This document shows, in pieces, positions 50,778-58,774 of a stretch of 64,000 nt of DNA. Origin of the DNA: Streptomyces coeruleorubidus (lineage in GTDB: Bacteria; Actinomycetota; Actinomycetes; Streptomycetales; Streptomycetaceae); assembly GCF_008705135.1 (NCBI RefSeq), contig NZ_CP023694.1:4383001-4447000 (forward strand), read 5' to 3'. The translations under genes and the position numbers were made by a program. The notes beneath the pieces were generated by a model that saw only the letters and a program-made list of their open reading frames with translations, did no database searches and was not told the DNA's origin. Positions within the stretch are counted from its first letter, which is position 1; each line of letters begins with the position of its first letter.

Positions 50778-51655
50778 TAGGAGAGTGTCAGGTCCGTCGT
50801 GATGGTTTCCCAGAGGGCGTCGAACCACTTCTGGGTTTCCTCCACGAGCCGGGCGTCGCGGTTCCCGGCCTGCTTCAGGAACGAGAAGAGGAGGGACTCG
50901 GAGCCGAGCGCGTCGTACATGTCCAGGGTTCGGCTGCCCCACGCCTCTTCTCGCCGGGTCAGCATGTAGTACCCCATCAGCACTTCCTGGCCGTTGAGCA
51001 CGTACAGCTTCATGGGCGGGGTGAAGGGCAGCGCCCGGAAGCGGACCTGTACGTCCATGCCGTGCGTGGCGCGCAGGGTCAGCAGGTTGTGTTCGAGGAC
51101 CCGGAGCTGGGCATTGCGCATCTCCAGCCAGCGCTGGTGCACGGGGTCGTCCTCCCCCTGCTCCTCGACGAGGCGGGGGAAGGCCAGATTGATGTCCCGG
51201 GAGGGGAGCAGCACACGCAGGTCGATCGACTCGGGGCGGCTCCCGCCCCCGTGGATGCGGCGCAACGGCTCCCCGAGGGCCACCATCAAGGTCTCGGACG
51301 TGTGGCAGACCACGTCGACATGGACGGCCGTCGTCGAGAACGCCTCCGCCAGTCGCGGTGCCAGGCCCACCATCGTGGGCTGGGGCTCGTCCCGGGCCGG
51401 GGCCGGTGCGGCGATGCGCGGCGGGCTGCCCTTGCTGACGTTGGTGAGCAGGCCGTCCTCCTGGAGTGCCCGCAGGGCCTGGCGCACGGCGCCGCGCTCC
51501 ACACCGAACTGTTCCGCGAGTTCCGCCTGGGTGGGCAGGCGGTCTCCCGGCTTGAGCTCGCCGGCGCGGATGCGTGTGCGCAGGTGGTCGGCGATCTCCT
51601 GGGGCGAGAGCCTGCTGCTGCCGTTCACTGCCACGTTCTCCTGGGTCACGACCAA
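50777..51655 (-). CDS. GntR-type regulator with PLD-like effector domain (copy 1)
   Basis: 292 residues. The N-terminal winged helix is clear (SPQEIADHLRTRIRAGELKPGDRLPTQAELAEQFGVERGAVRQALRALQEDGLL). The C-terminus is neither FCD nor UTRA: VHVDVVCHTSETLMVALGEPLRRIHGG ... IDLRVLLPSRDINLAFP ... DVQVRFRALPFTPPMKLYVLNGQEVLMGYYMLTRREE resembles phospholipase-D-like/TrmB effector folds. Paralogue at 52031-52960. Coupled to the HAD gene. A perfect AGTTGG-N3-CCAACT lies 82 nt upstream. Confidence 0.85.
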   Translation of the reverse strand: MVVTQENVAVNGSSRLSPQEIADHLRTRIRAGELKPGDRLPTQAELAEQFGVERGAVRQALRALQEDGLLTNVSKGSPPRIAAPAPARDEPQPTMVGLAPRLAEAFSTTAVHVDVVCHTSETLMVALGEPLRRIHGGGSRPESIDLRVLLPSRDINLAFPRLVEEQGEDDPVHQRWLEMRNAQLRVLEHNLLTLRATHGMDVQVRFRALPFTPPMKLYVLNGQEVLMGYYMLTRREEAWGSRTLDMYDALGSESLLFSFLKQAGNRDARLVEETQKWFDALWETITTDLTLS

Positions 51656-51736
51656 ACGCTACAACTTTGATCCATCTGGCGGGAGTTGTTTGAAAGTTGT
51701 TTATAAGTAGGGGCCAAGTGGGGACAACTTAATCAG

Positions 51737-51751
51737 AGTTGGTTGCCAACT
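51737..51751. promoter_or_regulatory. Operator AGTTGG-TTG-CCAACT upstream of GntR copy 1
   Basis: Perfect 6-bp inverted repeat in the divergent region between gntR copy 1 and the small membrane gene. Further AGTTG/CAACT half-sites occur at about 51661, 51684, 51695 and 51725. The same site precedes gntR copy 2. A -10-like TACTTAT on the minus strand occurs in both regions. Confidence 0.7.
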
Positions 51752-51802
51752 TCTCAGAGTTGGCGGAAGTTTTGCTTCCGAACTTCCGAAGGGGGAACTC
51801 CG

Positions 51803-51991
51803 ATGCCCGCCCTCGCTCTCCTCTCCGCCGCCTTCGTCGTCGCCTTCGAGCAGCTCGTCCAGTGGAAGTACGGTCCGGCCGGCATCGTCGGCCTGATCCT
51901 TCTCACCGTGGGCATCAAGGCCAAGAGCCCGGCCGTCAGCTCCGCCGGAGCGGTCGTGCTCGCGCTGCTGATGGCGGGCCCCGCCCGATGA
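51803..51991 (+). CDS. Small two-helix membrane protein
   Basis: 62 residues from ATG 51803, preceded by GGGGG. Two hydrophobic segments (MPALALLSAAFVVAFEQLVQ and PAGIVGLILLTVGI, then AVSSAGAVVLALLMAG) with a short charged loop WKYGP. It is divergent from gntR copy 1 and faces gntR copy 2 tail to tail. Holin-like in size only; no evidence of phage. Function unknown. Confidence 0.6.
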   Translation: MPALALLSAAFVVAFEQLVQWKYGPAGIVGLILLTVGIKAKSPAVSSAGAVVLALLMAGPAR

Positions 51992-52030
51992 GTCACCGCA
52001 CCATCCCGGTTCAACCCACCCTGGGAGACA

Positions 52031-52960
52031 TCAGTTCGTGAGCACCAGCTCCGAACTGATCGTCTCCCACAGCGCGTTGAACCACAGGTGCGACTGCTCG
52101 ACGAACGTCGTGTCACGCGGGCCGGGCCCCTGCCGGAAGGAGAACAGCATCGACCGGGTGCCCTGGGCGTCGTACATCTCCAGGTGCTCGTGGTCGATCT
52201 CGGCCTCCCGGCGCATCAGCGTGTAGTACGCGAACAGCGCCTCCGTGTTGTTGAGCAGGTACAGCTTCACCGGCGGGGTGAAGGGCAGCGCCCGGAACGT
52301 GACGCGCACGTCGATGCCGTGCGTGGCGCGCAGAGCCAGGAGGTTGTGCCGGAGGACCTGGCCCTGGGCGTTGCGCATCGCCAGCCACCGGTCGTGCACC
52401 CAGTCGTCACCGCGCCCCTCGACCGGCACCGGGAAGGCCAGGTCGATGTCCCGGCTCGGCAGCAGGACCCGGACGTCGACCTTGGCCGGTTTCAGCCGTC
52501 CGGCGTGGATCTGCCGCAGCGGCTCACCGATGGCGAGCGTGAGGGAGACGGAGGTCAGGCACACGGCGTCGATCTCGACGTGCTCCGCCGCGAAGGCCGC
52601 CGCGATCCGCGGAGCCAGGGCCACCGTGGTGGGCAGCGGCGGTGTTTGCGGGCCGGTCAGCGCCCTGTCCGGGTCGGGGGCGACGGTCGCCGGGCTGCCC
52701 TTGGACACGTTGGTGAGCAACCGCTCGGACTGGAGGATGCGCAGGGCCTGGCGTACGGCACCGCGCTCGACGCCGAACTCGTGGGCCAGCTGGGCCTGGG
52801 TGGGCATGCGTTCGCCCGGCCGCAGTGCTCCTGACCTGATCCGGGCGCGCAGTTCGTCGGCCACCTCGTGATGTGTTCTCTGTGGCCGCTGCGACCTCTT
52901 CCGTCCATTGACGGAGGCGTATTCCGGGTCCACAACCCGAACAGTACAACTTCCCGCCAT
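52031..52960 (-). CDS. GntR-type regulator with PLD-like effector domain (copy 2)
   Basis: 309 residues from ATG 52960; a further ATG at 53002 is possible. HTH: THHEVADELRARIRSGALRPGERMPTQAQLAHEFGVERGAVRQALRILQSERLL. The C-terminal domain matches copy 1 block for block (VEIDAVCLTSVSLTLAIGEPLRQIHAG, VDVRVLLPSRDIDLAFP, VRVTFRALPFTPPVKLYLLNNTEALFAYYTLMRREAE). The pair arose by duplication. The perfect operator repeat lies at 53021-53035, just upstream. Confidence 0.85.
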   Translation of the reverse strand: MAGSCTVRVVDPEYASVNGRKRSQRPQRTHHEVADELRARIRSGALRPGERMPTQAQLAHEFGVERGAVRQALRILQSERLLTNVSKGSPATVAPDPDRALTGPQTPPLPTTVALAPRIAAAFAAEHVEIDAVCLTSVSLTLAIGEPLRQIHAGRLKPAKVDVRVLLPSRDIDLAFPVPVEGRGDDWVHDRWLAMRNAQGQVLRHNLLALRATHGIDVRVTFRALPFTPPVKLYLLNNTEALFAYYTLMRREAEIDHEHLEMYDAQGTRSMLFSFRQGPGPRDTTFVEQSHLWFNALWETISSELVLTN

Positions 52961-53020
52961 CTTTGGGCAGTTCAGCACCAGGTGGTTATGAGCCGCTTCC
53001 AAGCGGAGATAAGTAGAGAG

Positions 53021-53035
53021 AGTTGGTAGCCAACT
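53021..53035. promoter_or_regulatory. Operator AGTTGG-TAG-CCAACT upstream of GntR copy 2
   Basis: Perfect 6-bp inverted repeat identical in both arms to 51737-51751, differing only in the 3-nt spacer (TAG for TTG). Flanking GAG and TT are also conserved. Confidence 0.7.
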
Positions 53036-53162
53036 TGGGTGACATGGTCAGTCCTTCAAGGGGTTGGCCGTCCCTCATGGGGCTCCCTTCCGGAGGGGAG
53101 CCGGGAGCCCCGGACAGCGCGCTACGGGTACGAGGTCCCTGTCGTCGGCGGAAGGGAGCGGC

Positions 53163-54425
53163 TCAGAACAGGTCCGGGCACCAAGGCCGCCTGGGCGTAC
53201 GCAGCAGGGCGTCGGCCTTCCGGGCGGCGCCCGCTCGTTCCTCCCGCACCCGGCCCAGCGCCGCCAGCCGCACGGCCGACTCGTCCCCGAGCCACAGCGC
53301 CCCCAGCTCCACCAGCCCGAGCGTGATGTCCGCACTCTCGGTGGTCGGCGTACAGGACGCCCCGGCGGCCGAGGCCTCCAGCCGGTAGCGTCCGCCGGTC
53401 AGACCGTCGACGCCGGTGACCTCCAGCACCAGCGTCCCCTCCCCCTCGTACGTCCGCGCCTCCAGCGCCCGTACGACGTCGAGGATCCGCACCCAGAGCC
53501 AGTCCGCCAGGGACGTGATCCCGGCCGCCCGCGGATCGGGCAGGACGTGCGGGAGCAGGTCGTCGGGGGCACGCCAGCCGCTCTTGACCCTCACGACCCA
53601 GTCGATCGAGCAGAGGTACTGCCACAGGGCGCGCTCCGCGGCCGGCGTGACGCCGATCAGCCACCTCACGGTCGCCGTGTTCAAGGGCTGCTTGCCATCG
53701 CCCCAGTTGTCGTCCACGTCATAGGCGGCCATGCCCTCGACCTCGCCGGACGCCGAGCGGTACACGGCGAAGAAGGGCTGCTTCCACGACGGGTCGACCC
53801 GTACGGCGCCGGTGTTCCACTTCCACCACAGCTCGTCGCGGTCGATGGCGCCGGGCTGCAGACGGCACAGCCGCTCGTGCAGGTCGGGGCCGAGCTTGCG
53901 GACGTCCTCGCCGTCCACCAGGTCGATCCGCCCGCCGTCCGCCGGGCCCGCCCAGCGGACGTCGAGGCCGGCGCGCGGCACGTCGACCGTCCACTCGGCC
54001 ATCCACGTCGCCGGCCCGAAGCCGTACCGGCCGTAGATCGGGTACTCGGCGGCGATCAGCGTCGCGACGACGTCCCCGCGCTCCTTCGCGGCCGCCAGGT
54101 CCCGCGCCATCATCCGGCTGAGCAGCCCGCGGCGGCGGTGGGTGGCGTGGACGGTGACGCCCGAGACGGCGTCGGCCGGGACCCTCGCCCCGCCCACCAC
54201 CGTGAGCTCCTGGTCGAAGGACCGGAAGGTCGCCACGCACCGGCCGCCGTCGAAGGCACCGAGGTAGCGGCCCGGGACGAACCGCTCACGGCGGCCCTCG
54301 ATCTCCTCCTCGGACACGGCGGGCACCCGCAGGAAGCCGGTGTTCACGGCACGCAGCCAGTCGGTGAACTCGGTCTCGGTGATGGGGCGTACGTCGATGC
54401 CGTCGGCGCGGGGAGTGGCGGTCAT
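53163..54425 (-). CDS. GNAT N-acetyltransferase, Eis-like
   Basis: 420 residues with the three-part Eis architecture: an N-terminal GNAT domain (RPITETEFTDWLRAVNTGFLRVP, VSGVTVHATHRRRGLLSRMMARDLAAAKERGD with the acetyl-CoA loop), a second GNAT-like domain, and a C-terminal sterol-carrier-like domain ending in CPDLF, whose terminal Phe carboxylate is a catalytic base in Eis enzymes. Acetylates amines; the natural substrate is unknown. Confidence 0.87.
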   Translation of the reverse strand: MTATPRADGIDVRPITETEFTDWLRAVNTGFLRVPAVSEEEIEGRRERFVPGRYLGAFDGGRCVATFRSFDQELTVVGGARVPADAVSGVTVHATHRRRGLLSRMMARDLAAAKERGDVVATLIAAEYPIYGRYGFGPATWMAEWTVDVPRAGLDVRWAGPADGGRIDLVDGEDVRKLGPDLHERLCRLQPGAIDRDELWWKWNTGAVRVDPSWKQPFFAVYRSASGEVEGMAAYDVDDNWGDGKQPLNTATVRWLIGVTPAAERALWQYLCSIDWVVRVKSGWRAPDDLLPHVLPDPRAAGITSLADWLWVRILDVVRALEARTYEGEGTLVLEVTGVDGLTGGRYRLEASAAGASCTPTTESADITLGLVELGALWLGDESAVRLAALGRVREERAGAARKADALLRTPRRPWCPDLF

Positions 54426-54499
54426 GGCATCACGCTAGGCGGAGGGCCGGTCGGTGTCGCGCAAATATCCGACCGGCCCTCCCCCAGGCCCCGAGCGAC

Positions 54500-55132
54500 T
54501 CACACGAGCAGGTCGTCGATCTGCGCCTCGCCCTCGCGGTACCGGCGCGTGATCTCCGCGCTGCACTCGTCGGCCGTGCGCTGGAGCCGCTGCCGCCGCC
54601 GGGAGACCTGCTGCTCGTAGCGCACGAGCCGCCCCATCGCGGTGTTCAGCTCCAGGTCCGTCCGTGCGTCCAGGTCGGACAGCTCGACCTCGGCGAGCAT
54701 CTCCGCGGCCAGCCGCCGGTACTCCTCGCCCTGCGGCGTCCCCAGGGTCACGTGGCGGGCGGAGGAGCGGTGGCGGGCCGGGGCGTCCAGCAGGATCTCC
54801 GCGAGCCGCTCGACCACGGACGCCTCCGCGGGCGCGGCGACGGACGCCGAGGCCACCGGGGTGCGCCGCCTCAGCTCCGCCCGCAGGATGTCGATCCGCC
54901 CCTGGAGAAGCCGCCGCAGGTAACTGAGGTCGGCTTCGTCGCGCTGGGCCTCGCGGCGCAGCGTGCGCAGCTCGGGCAGGCTCAGCGCGGCCAGCTCGCG
55001 TTCTGGTGCGTCCGAGGGCAGCGGCGGACTGTCGGTGCGCTGTGTGGGGGGCCGGTGGTACTCCGACGCCTCGATCCCCGTCTGGCTCGACCAGACAGCC
55101 CCCAGCGGATGTCCCGTACTCGATGTGCTCAT
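54500..55132 (-). CDS. rsiG: Anti-sigma factor RsiG (c-di-GMP-dependent)
   Basis: 210 residues from ATG 55132. RsiG holds sigma-WhiG inactive when bound to c-di-GMP, blocking sporulation. Both copies of the c-di-GMP motif E(X)3S(X)2R(X)3Q(X)3D are present: EADLSYLRRLLQGRID in the first coiled-coil helix and EQQVSRRRQRLQRTAD in the second. The N-terminal about 55 residues are disordered. The other regions are helical. A full match to the known signature makes this a safe call. Confidence 0.95.
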   Translation of the reverse strand: MSTSSTGHPLGAVWSSQTGIEASEYHRPPTQRTDSPPLPSDAPERELAALSLPELRTLRREAQRDEADLSYLRRLLQGRIDILRAELRRRTPVASASVAAPAEASVVERLAEILLDAPARHRSSARHVTLGTPQGEEYRRLAAEMLAEVELSDLDARTDLELNTAMGRLVRYEQQVSRRRQRLQRTADECSAEITRRYREGEAQIDDLLV

Positions 55133-55344
55133 GTGCCTCAACCGTCCCCTCGACCGGTGTGTGAATGCATCGTGCCACCCCAACTGGCCGCTATGGGAAC
55201 GAGTGCCCCCGATAGACCCCAGATGGGCGGTTAAGCAGCAAAATACGGCCGTGCGCGGTCTGTTGGCGCCTCGCGCAAACCACCCTTTCGGGCCATGCGC
55301 GAACCACCGGCGGCCGCGCGTTCACCGCCCTGCATGATGGACGT

Positions 55345-55770
55345 ATGCGAGCAGTGGTGCAGAGGGTGGACGGCGCGAGCGTCGTCGTGGACGGCGAGAC
55401 CGTAGGGGCGATCGAGGGCGAGGGGCTGTGCGTCCTCGTCGGCGTCACGCACGAGGACACCAAGGAGAAGGCGGCCCAGCTGGCCCGCAAGCTCTGGTCG
55501 GTCCGCATGCTGCACGACGAGAAGTCGTGCAGCGACATCGACGCCCCACTCCTGGTGATCAGCCAGTTCACCCTCTACGGCGACGCCCGCAAGGGCCGCC
55601 GCCCCACCTGGAACGCCGCCGCCCCCGGCGACGTCGCCGAGCCGCTCGTCGACGAGGTGGTCGCCCAGCTGCGCTCGCTGGGCGCGACGGTGGCCACGGG
55701 CCGCTTCGGCGCGGCCATGCGCGTATCACTGACGAACGACGGCCCGTTCACCGTGCTGATCGAGATCTGA
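55345..55770 (+). CDS. dtd: D-aminoacyl-tRNA deacylase
   Basis: 141 residues, normal Dtd length. Removes D-amino acids from mischarged tRNA. The motifs MRAVVQRVDGASVVVDG, the catalytic-type SQFTLYGDARKGRRP and the cis-Pro loop LTNDGPFTVLIE (usually NxGPVT, here GPFT) are present. Dimeric, acts without metal. It precedes the convergent ygfZ gene by 19 nt. Confidence 0.95.
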   Translation: MRAVVQRVDGASVVVDGETVGAIEGEGLCVLVGVTHEDTKEKAAQLARKLWSVRMLHDEKSCSDIDAPLLVISQFTLYGDARKGRRPTWNAAAPGDVAEPLVDEVVAQLRSLGATVATGRFGAAMRVSLTNDGPFTVLIEI

Positions 55771-55789
55771 CCCGAAAGAACTACAAGCT

Positions 55790-56755
55790 CTACGGCTCGA
55801 CGACGACTTCCTGGGCCGCGGCCGTGTCACCGGCCACCAGCGGGGCGTCCAGGGCCACGTTCCGCTTCACCAGCGCGAGGGCGACCGGCCCCAGCTCGTG
55901 GTGGCGTACGGAGGTCGTGATGAAGCCGATCTTCCGGCCGTCGGGCCCGTCGTCCGCGAGCCGGAGCTCGGTGCCGGCCACCGGCAGGTGGACCTCGCTG
56001 CCGTCCAGGTGCAGGAAGACCAGACGGCGCGGGGGCTTGCCCAGGTTCTGCACCCGGGCGACCGTCTCCTGGCCCCGGTAGCAGCCCTTCTGGAGGTGCA
56101 CCGCCGAGCCGATCCAGCCCAGCTCGTGCGGGATGGTGCGGTGGTCGGTCTCGAAGCCGAGCCGGGGCCGGTGCTGCTCCACGCGCAGCGCCTCGTAGGC
56201 GAGGATCCCGGCGGGGGGCCCGGCCTGCCCGGCGTACGCCTCCAGGTCGGCGCGCGGCAGGAACAGGTCCCGTCCGTACGGCGTCTCCCGTACGGCCACG
56301 CCCTGAGGCACCTCGGCGATGGAGCCGGCCGGCAGGTGCACCACCGCGATGTCGGCCGTCCGGTTCTCGACCTCGACCTTGTAGAAGAACTTCATCGACT
56401 CCAGGTACGCGATCAGCGCCTCCTGGGTGCCCGGCTCCACATGGGCCCAGACCGTCTCCCCGTCGTCGACGAGGTAGAGGGCGTGCTCGATGTGGCCGTT
56501 CGCGGACAGGATCAGCGCCTCGGTGGCCTGGCCCGCCGGGAGGTCGCTGACGTGCTGGGTGAGCAGCAGGTGCAGCCAGGCGAGCCGGTCGTCGCCGGTG
56601 ACGGTGACGACGCCCCGGTGCGAGAGGTCCACGAAACCGGTGCCGTCGGCGAGCGCACGCTGCTCGCGGAACAGATCGCCGTAGTGGGCGGCGACGCCTT
56701 CGTCCACGCCCTCGGCGGGGACGGCGCCGGGCAGGGTCAGCAGGGGGCTCTTCAT
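55790..56755 (-). CDS. ygfZ: Folate-binding YgfZ/GcvT-like protein
   Basis: 321 residues. The family signature KGCYRGQETVARVQNLGKPPRRL contains the essential K-G-C-Y-x-G-Q-E. The N-terminal barrel domain (FVDLSHRGVVTVTGDDRLAWLHLLLTQHVSDL) resembles GcvT. YgfZ supports repair or assembly of some iron-sulfur enzymes using tetrahydrofolate. It is 10 nt from the nur stop on the same strand, so possibly co-transcribed behind nur. Confidence 0.92.
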   Translation of the reverse strand: MKSPLLTLPGAVPAEGVDEGVAAHYGDLFREQRALADGTGFVDLSHRGVVTVTGDDRLAWLHLLLTQHVSDLPAGQATEALILSANGHIEHALYLVDDGETVWAHVEPGTQEALIAYLESMKFFYKVEVENRTADIAVVHLPAGSIAEVPQGVAVRETPYGRDLFLPRADLEAYAGQAGPPAGILAYEALRVEQHRPRLGFETDHRTIPHELGWIGSAVHLQKGCYRGQETVARVQNLGKPPRRLVFLHLDGSEVHLPVAGTELRLADDGPDGRKIGFITTSVRHHELGPVALALVKRNVALDAPLVAGDTAAAQEVVVEP

Positions 56756-56765
56756 ATGCGTAAGC

Positions 56766-57203
56766 CTACGACTCGGTAGTTGAAGCCTTGAGAGTGCAGT
56801 CCTCGCACCGGCCGAAGATCGCGAAGTGCTTCATGTCGGTGTCGAAGCCGAACGTCTCCCGCAGCTTCGCGGTGAACTCGGCGGCCACGGCCACATCCGC
56901 CTCGATGACGTTCTGGCAGTCACGGCAGACCAGGTGGAGGTGGTGGTGCCGGTCCGCGAGGTGGTACGTCGGCGCGCCGTGCCCCAGATGGGCGTGGCTG
57001 ACCAGGCCGAGCTCCTCCAGCAGCTCCAGCGTCCGGTACACCGTGGAAATGTTGACCCCCGACGCCGTCTTCCTCACTTCCACGAGGATGTCGTCGGGGG
57101 TCGCGTGCTCCAGGGTGTCCACGGCTTCGAGCACGAGTTGCCGCTGCGGGGTCAGCCGGTAACCGCGCTGCCGCAGATCGCTCTTCCAGTCGGTGCTCAC
57201 CAC
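56766..57203 (-). CDS. nur: Nickel-uptake regulator Nur (Fur family)
   Basis: 145 residues, essentially the known Streptomyces Nur length and sequence pattern. Fur-type winged helix (LRQRGYRLTPQRQLVLEAVDTLEHATPDDILVEVRKTASGVNISTVYRTLELLEELGLVSHAHLG), HHHLHLVCRDCQNV with the CxxC zinc site, and CEDCT for the second. Nur represses nickel uptake and indirectly controls Fe-SOD. The His-rich HLADRHHHLHL block is the nickel-site region. Confidence 0.92.
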   Translation of the reverse strand: MVSTDWKSDLRQRGYRLTPQRQLVLEAVDTLEHATPDDILVEVRKTASGVNISTVYRTLELLEELGLVSHAHLGHGAPTYHLADRHHHLHLVCRDCQNVIEADVAVAAEFTAKLRETFGFDTDMKHFAIFGRCEDCTLKASTTES

Positions 57204-57219
57204 ACCGGCCAGTCTAGAA

Positions 57220-57795
57220 CTACTTGAAGAAAGCGATCCCGTCGTCCGGCATGTCGTCGGGCAGGGCCTTGGCCCAGCGCTCGACCTCCTCCGGGGTGAC
57301 GACCTTCTTCAGGTGGGCCGACATGTAGGGGCGCAGCTCGACCTCGGGGGTCTGCTTCTCGCCCACCCACATCAGGTCGCTCTTGACGTAGCCGTACAGC
57401 CGCTTGCCGCCGGTGTACGGCTGGGAGGCGGCGGTGCGGGCCACCGCGTCCGTCACGAGGTCGATCTGCGGCTTCTTGTCGGCCAGCTCGCCGTACCAGA
57501 TCTCGATGACGCCGTCGTCGCGGGTCATCGTCACCTCGACCTTGCGGTCGGCGTCGATGCGCCAGAAGCCGTGCTCGGACTCCAGCGGCCGGACCTTGTT
57601 GCCGTCCTTGTCCAGCACCCAGCTGTGGGAGCGGTACTCAAGGAAGTCCCGGCCGTCGTGGCTGAAGGCGACCTCCTGCCCGAAGTTGCACTTCTCGGAG
57701 CCGGGGAAGTCGTGCACCCCGGCACCGGCCCAGTTGCCGAGCAGGAAGGCGAGCGGGACGAGGTCTTTGTGGAGGTCGGACGGGATCTCGATCAT
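57220..57795 (-). CDS. Nitrobindin-like FABP-family haem protein
   Basis: 191 residues, single beta-barrel (DUF1794). The FABP motif GxWxGxG is LLGNWAGAGVHDFPG; other strands FLEYRSHSWVLDKDGNKVRPLESEHGFWRIDADRKVEVTMTRDDGVIEIWYGE fit the nitrobindin barrel, whose haem-binding His lies in its C-terminal part. Possible peroxynitrite isomerase. It starts 17 nt from nur on the same strand. Confidence 0.85.
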   Translation of the reverse strand: MIEIPSDLHKDLVPLAFLLGNWAGAGVHDFPGSEKCNFGQEVAFSHDGRDFLEYRSHSWVLDKDGNKVRPLESEHGFWRIDADRKVEVTMTRDDGVIEIWYGELADKKPQIDLVTDAVARTAASQPYTGGKRLYGYVKSDLMWVGEKQTPEVELRPYMSAHLKKVVTPEEVERWAKALPDDMPDDGIAFFK

Positions 57796-57815
57796 GAGAG
57801 GTTCCTAGACGTGGG

Positions 57816-57914
57816 TCAGCGCTGGCCCTGGTACAGCTTCTTCACGGTCAGTCCGGCGAAGGCGAGGACGCCGACGGCGACCAGGACCAACAGGATTTCG
57901 AAGAAAAGCTCCAC
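57816..57914 (-). CDS. 32-residue single-helix membrane peptide
   Basis: GTG at 57914 has AAGGAG 6 nt upstream, a near-perfect site, so this short frame is probably translated. It encodes one transmembrane helix (ELFFEILLVLVAVGVLAFAGLTV) with a KKLYQGQR tail. It lies just upstream of the nitrobindin gene (20 nt) on the same strand. Function unknown; such helices often act on a membrane neighbour. Confidence 0.55.
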   Translation of the reverse strand: MELFFEILLVLVAVGVLAFAGLTVKKLYQGQR

Positions 57915-57984
57915 GGGGTGCTCCTTGAGCGGGCTGCGGATGTGTGCACGGGGCCGGGCCCAGCTTACGCGGGCCCCTTCGGCC

Positions 57985-58010
57985 CTACGATTCCGGACTA
58001 CGATTCCGGC
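57985..58010 (+). repeat. Tandem 13-bp repeat carrying a doubled -10 box
   Basis: CTACGATTCCGGA (57985-57997) and CTACGATTCCGGC (57998-58010) are adjacent; each holds TACGAT. They end one base before the DsrE start, so a transcript from the first copy would have a short leader and one from the second none or almost none. Confidence 0.55.
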
Positions 58011-58011
58011 T

Positions 58012-58374
58012 ATGGCGAAGAAGCTGGTGATCAAGGTGACGGCGGGGGCGGACGCCCCCGAGCGGTGCTCCCAGGCGTTCACGGTGGCGGCGGTGGCCGT
58101 CGCCAGTGGCGTGGACGTCTCCCTGTGGCTGACCGGCGAGTCCGCCTGGTTCGCCGTGCCCGGCCGCGCCGCCGAGTTCGAGCTGCCGCACGCGGCCCCG
58201 CTCCCCGACCTGCTCGACTCGGTCCTGGCGGCCGGACGCGTCACCCTGTGCACGCAGTGCGCGGCCCGCCGCGAGATCACGGAGCAGGACGTCATCAAGG
58301 GCGTCCGCATCGCCGGCGCCCAGGTCTTCGTCCAGGAGGCCATGGCGGAGGACGCCCAGGCGCTCGTCTACTGA
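58012..58374 (+). CDS. DsrE/DsrF-like sulfur-carrier family protein
   Basis: 120 residues. The fold (KKLVIKVTAGADAPERCSQAFTVAAVAVASGVDVSLWLTGESAWFAVPG) is DsrE-like; catalytic Cys is probably in VTLCTQCAARREIT, which also resembles a metal knuckle (CxxC). No dsr operon is present, so a sulfur-relay or regulatory role is open. It converges with the VOC gene, overlapping by 7 nt. Confidence 0.82.
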   Translation: MAKKLVIKVTAGADAPERCSQAFTVAAVAVASGVDVSLWLTGESAWFAVPGRAAEFELPHAAPLPDLLDSVLAAGRVTLCTQCAARREITEQDVIKGVRIAGAQVFVQEAMAEDAQALVY

Positions 58375-58754
58375 GACGCCTCCGCGGCCTCCGTGAAGAG
58401 GCAGAAGGGGTGGCCCACAGGGTCCAGGAGCACCCGGACGCCGTCCTGCGGCTGGTACGCGGCGAGCCGCGCGCCCTCGGCCAGCGCCCGCGCGGTCTCG
58501 CTTTCCAGGTCGTCGACCTCGATGTCGAGGTGGATCATCATCTGCTGCCCGTCCGGCGTGCTCGGCCAGACGGGCGGCCGGTAGGCGGGCTCGGTCTGGA
58601 AGGACAGTCCGGTACCGCCGTCCGGCGGCCGGATGTGCACCCAGTCCTGCCCGTCCTCCCCGCGCCACACCCGCCAGCCGGGCAGCAGCCGCAGATAGAA
58701 GGCGGCCAGCTCACGGGCGTTCGGAGCGTCCAGGGTCGCCGCCGTCAGGCGCAC
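58368..58754 (-). CDS. VOC-family protein
   Basis: 128 residues from GTG 58754, preceded by GGGGAGGAA. Two-module VOC fold: LTAATLDAPNARELAAFYLRLLPGWRVWRGEDGQDWVHIRPP, and MMIHLDIEVDDLESETARALAEGARLAAYQPQDGVRVLLDPVGHPFCLF. Similar in plan to 38664-39038; ligand unknown. Confidence 0.85.
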   Translation of the reverse strand: MRLTAATLDAPNARELAAFYLRLLPGWRVWRGEDGQDWVHIRPPDGGTGLSFQTEPAYRPPVWPSTPDGQQMMIHLDIEVDDLESETARALAEGARLAAYQPQDGVRVLLDPVGHPFCLFTEAAEASQ

Positions 58755-58774
58755 GGTTCCTCCCCCTCGTCGAT

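Noticed and set aside
51803..51991. Phage holin
   Set aside because: Size and two helices fit, but there is no endolysin or other phage gene nearby.
47614..53035. Antibiotic biosynthetic or resistance cluster
   Set aside because: An APH-fold kinase and phosphatases occur together, but no biosynthetic enzymes or exporter are present in the block.
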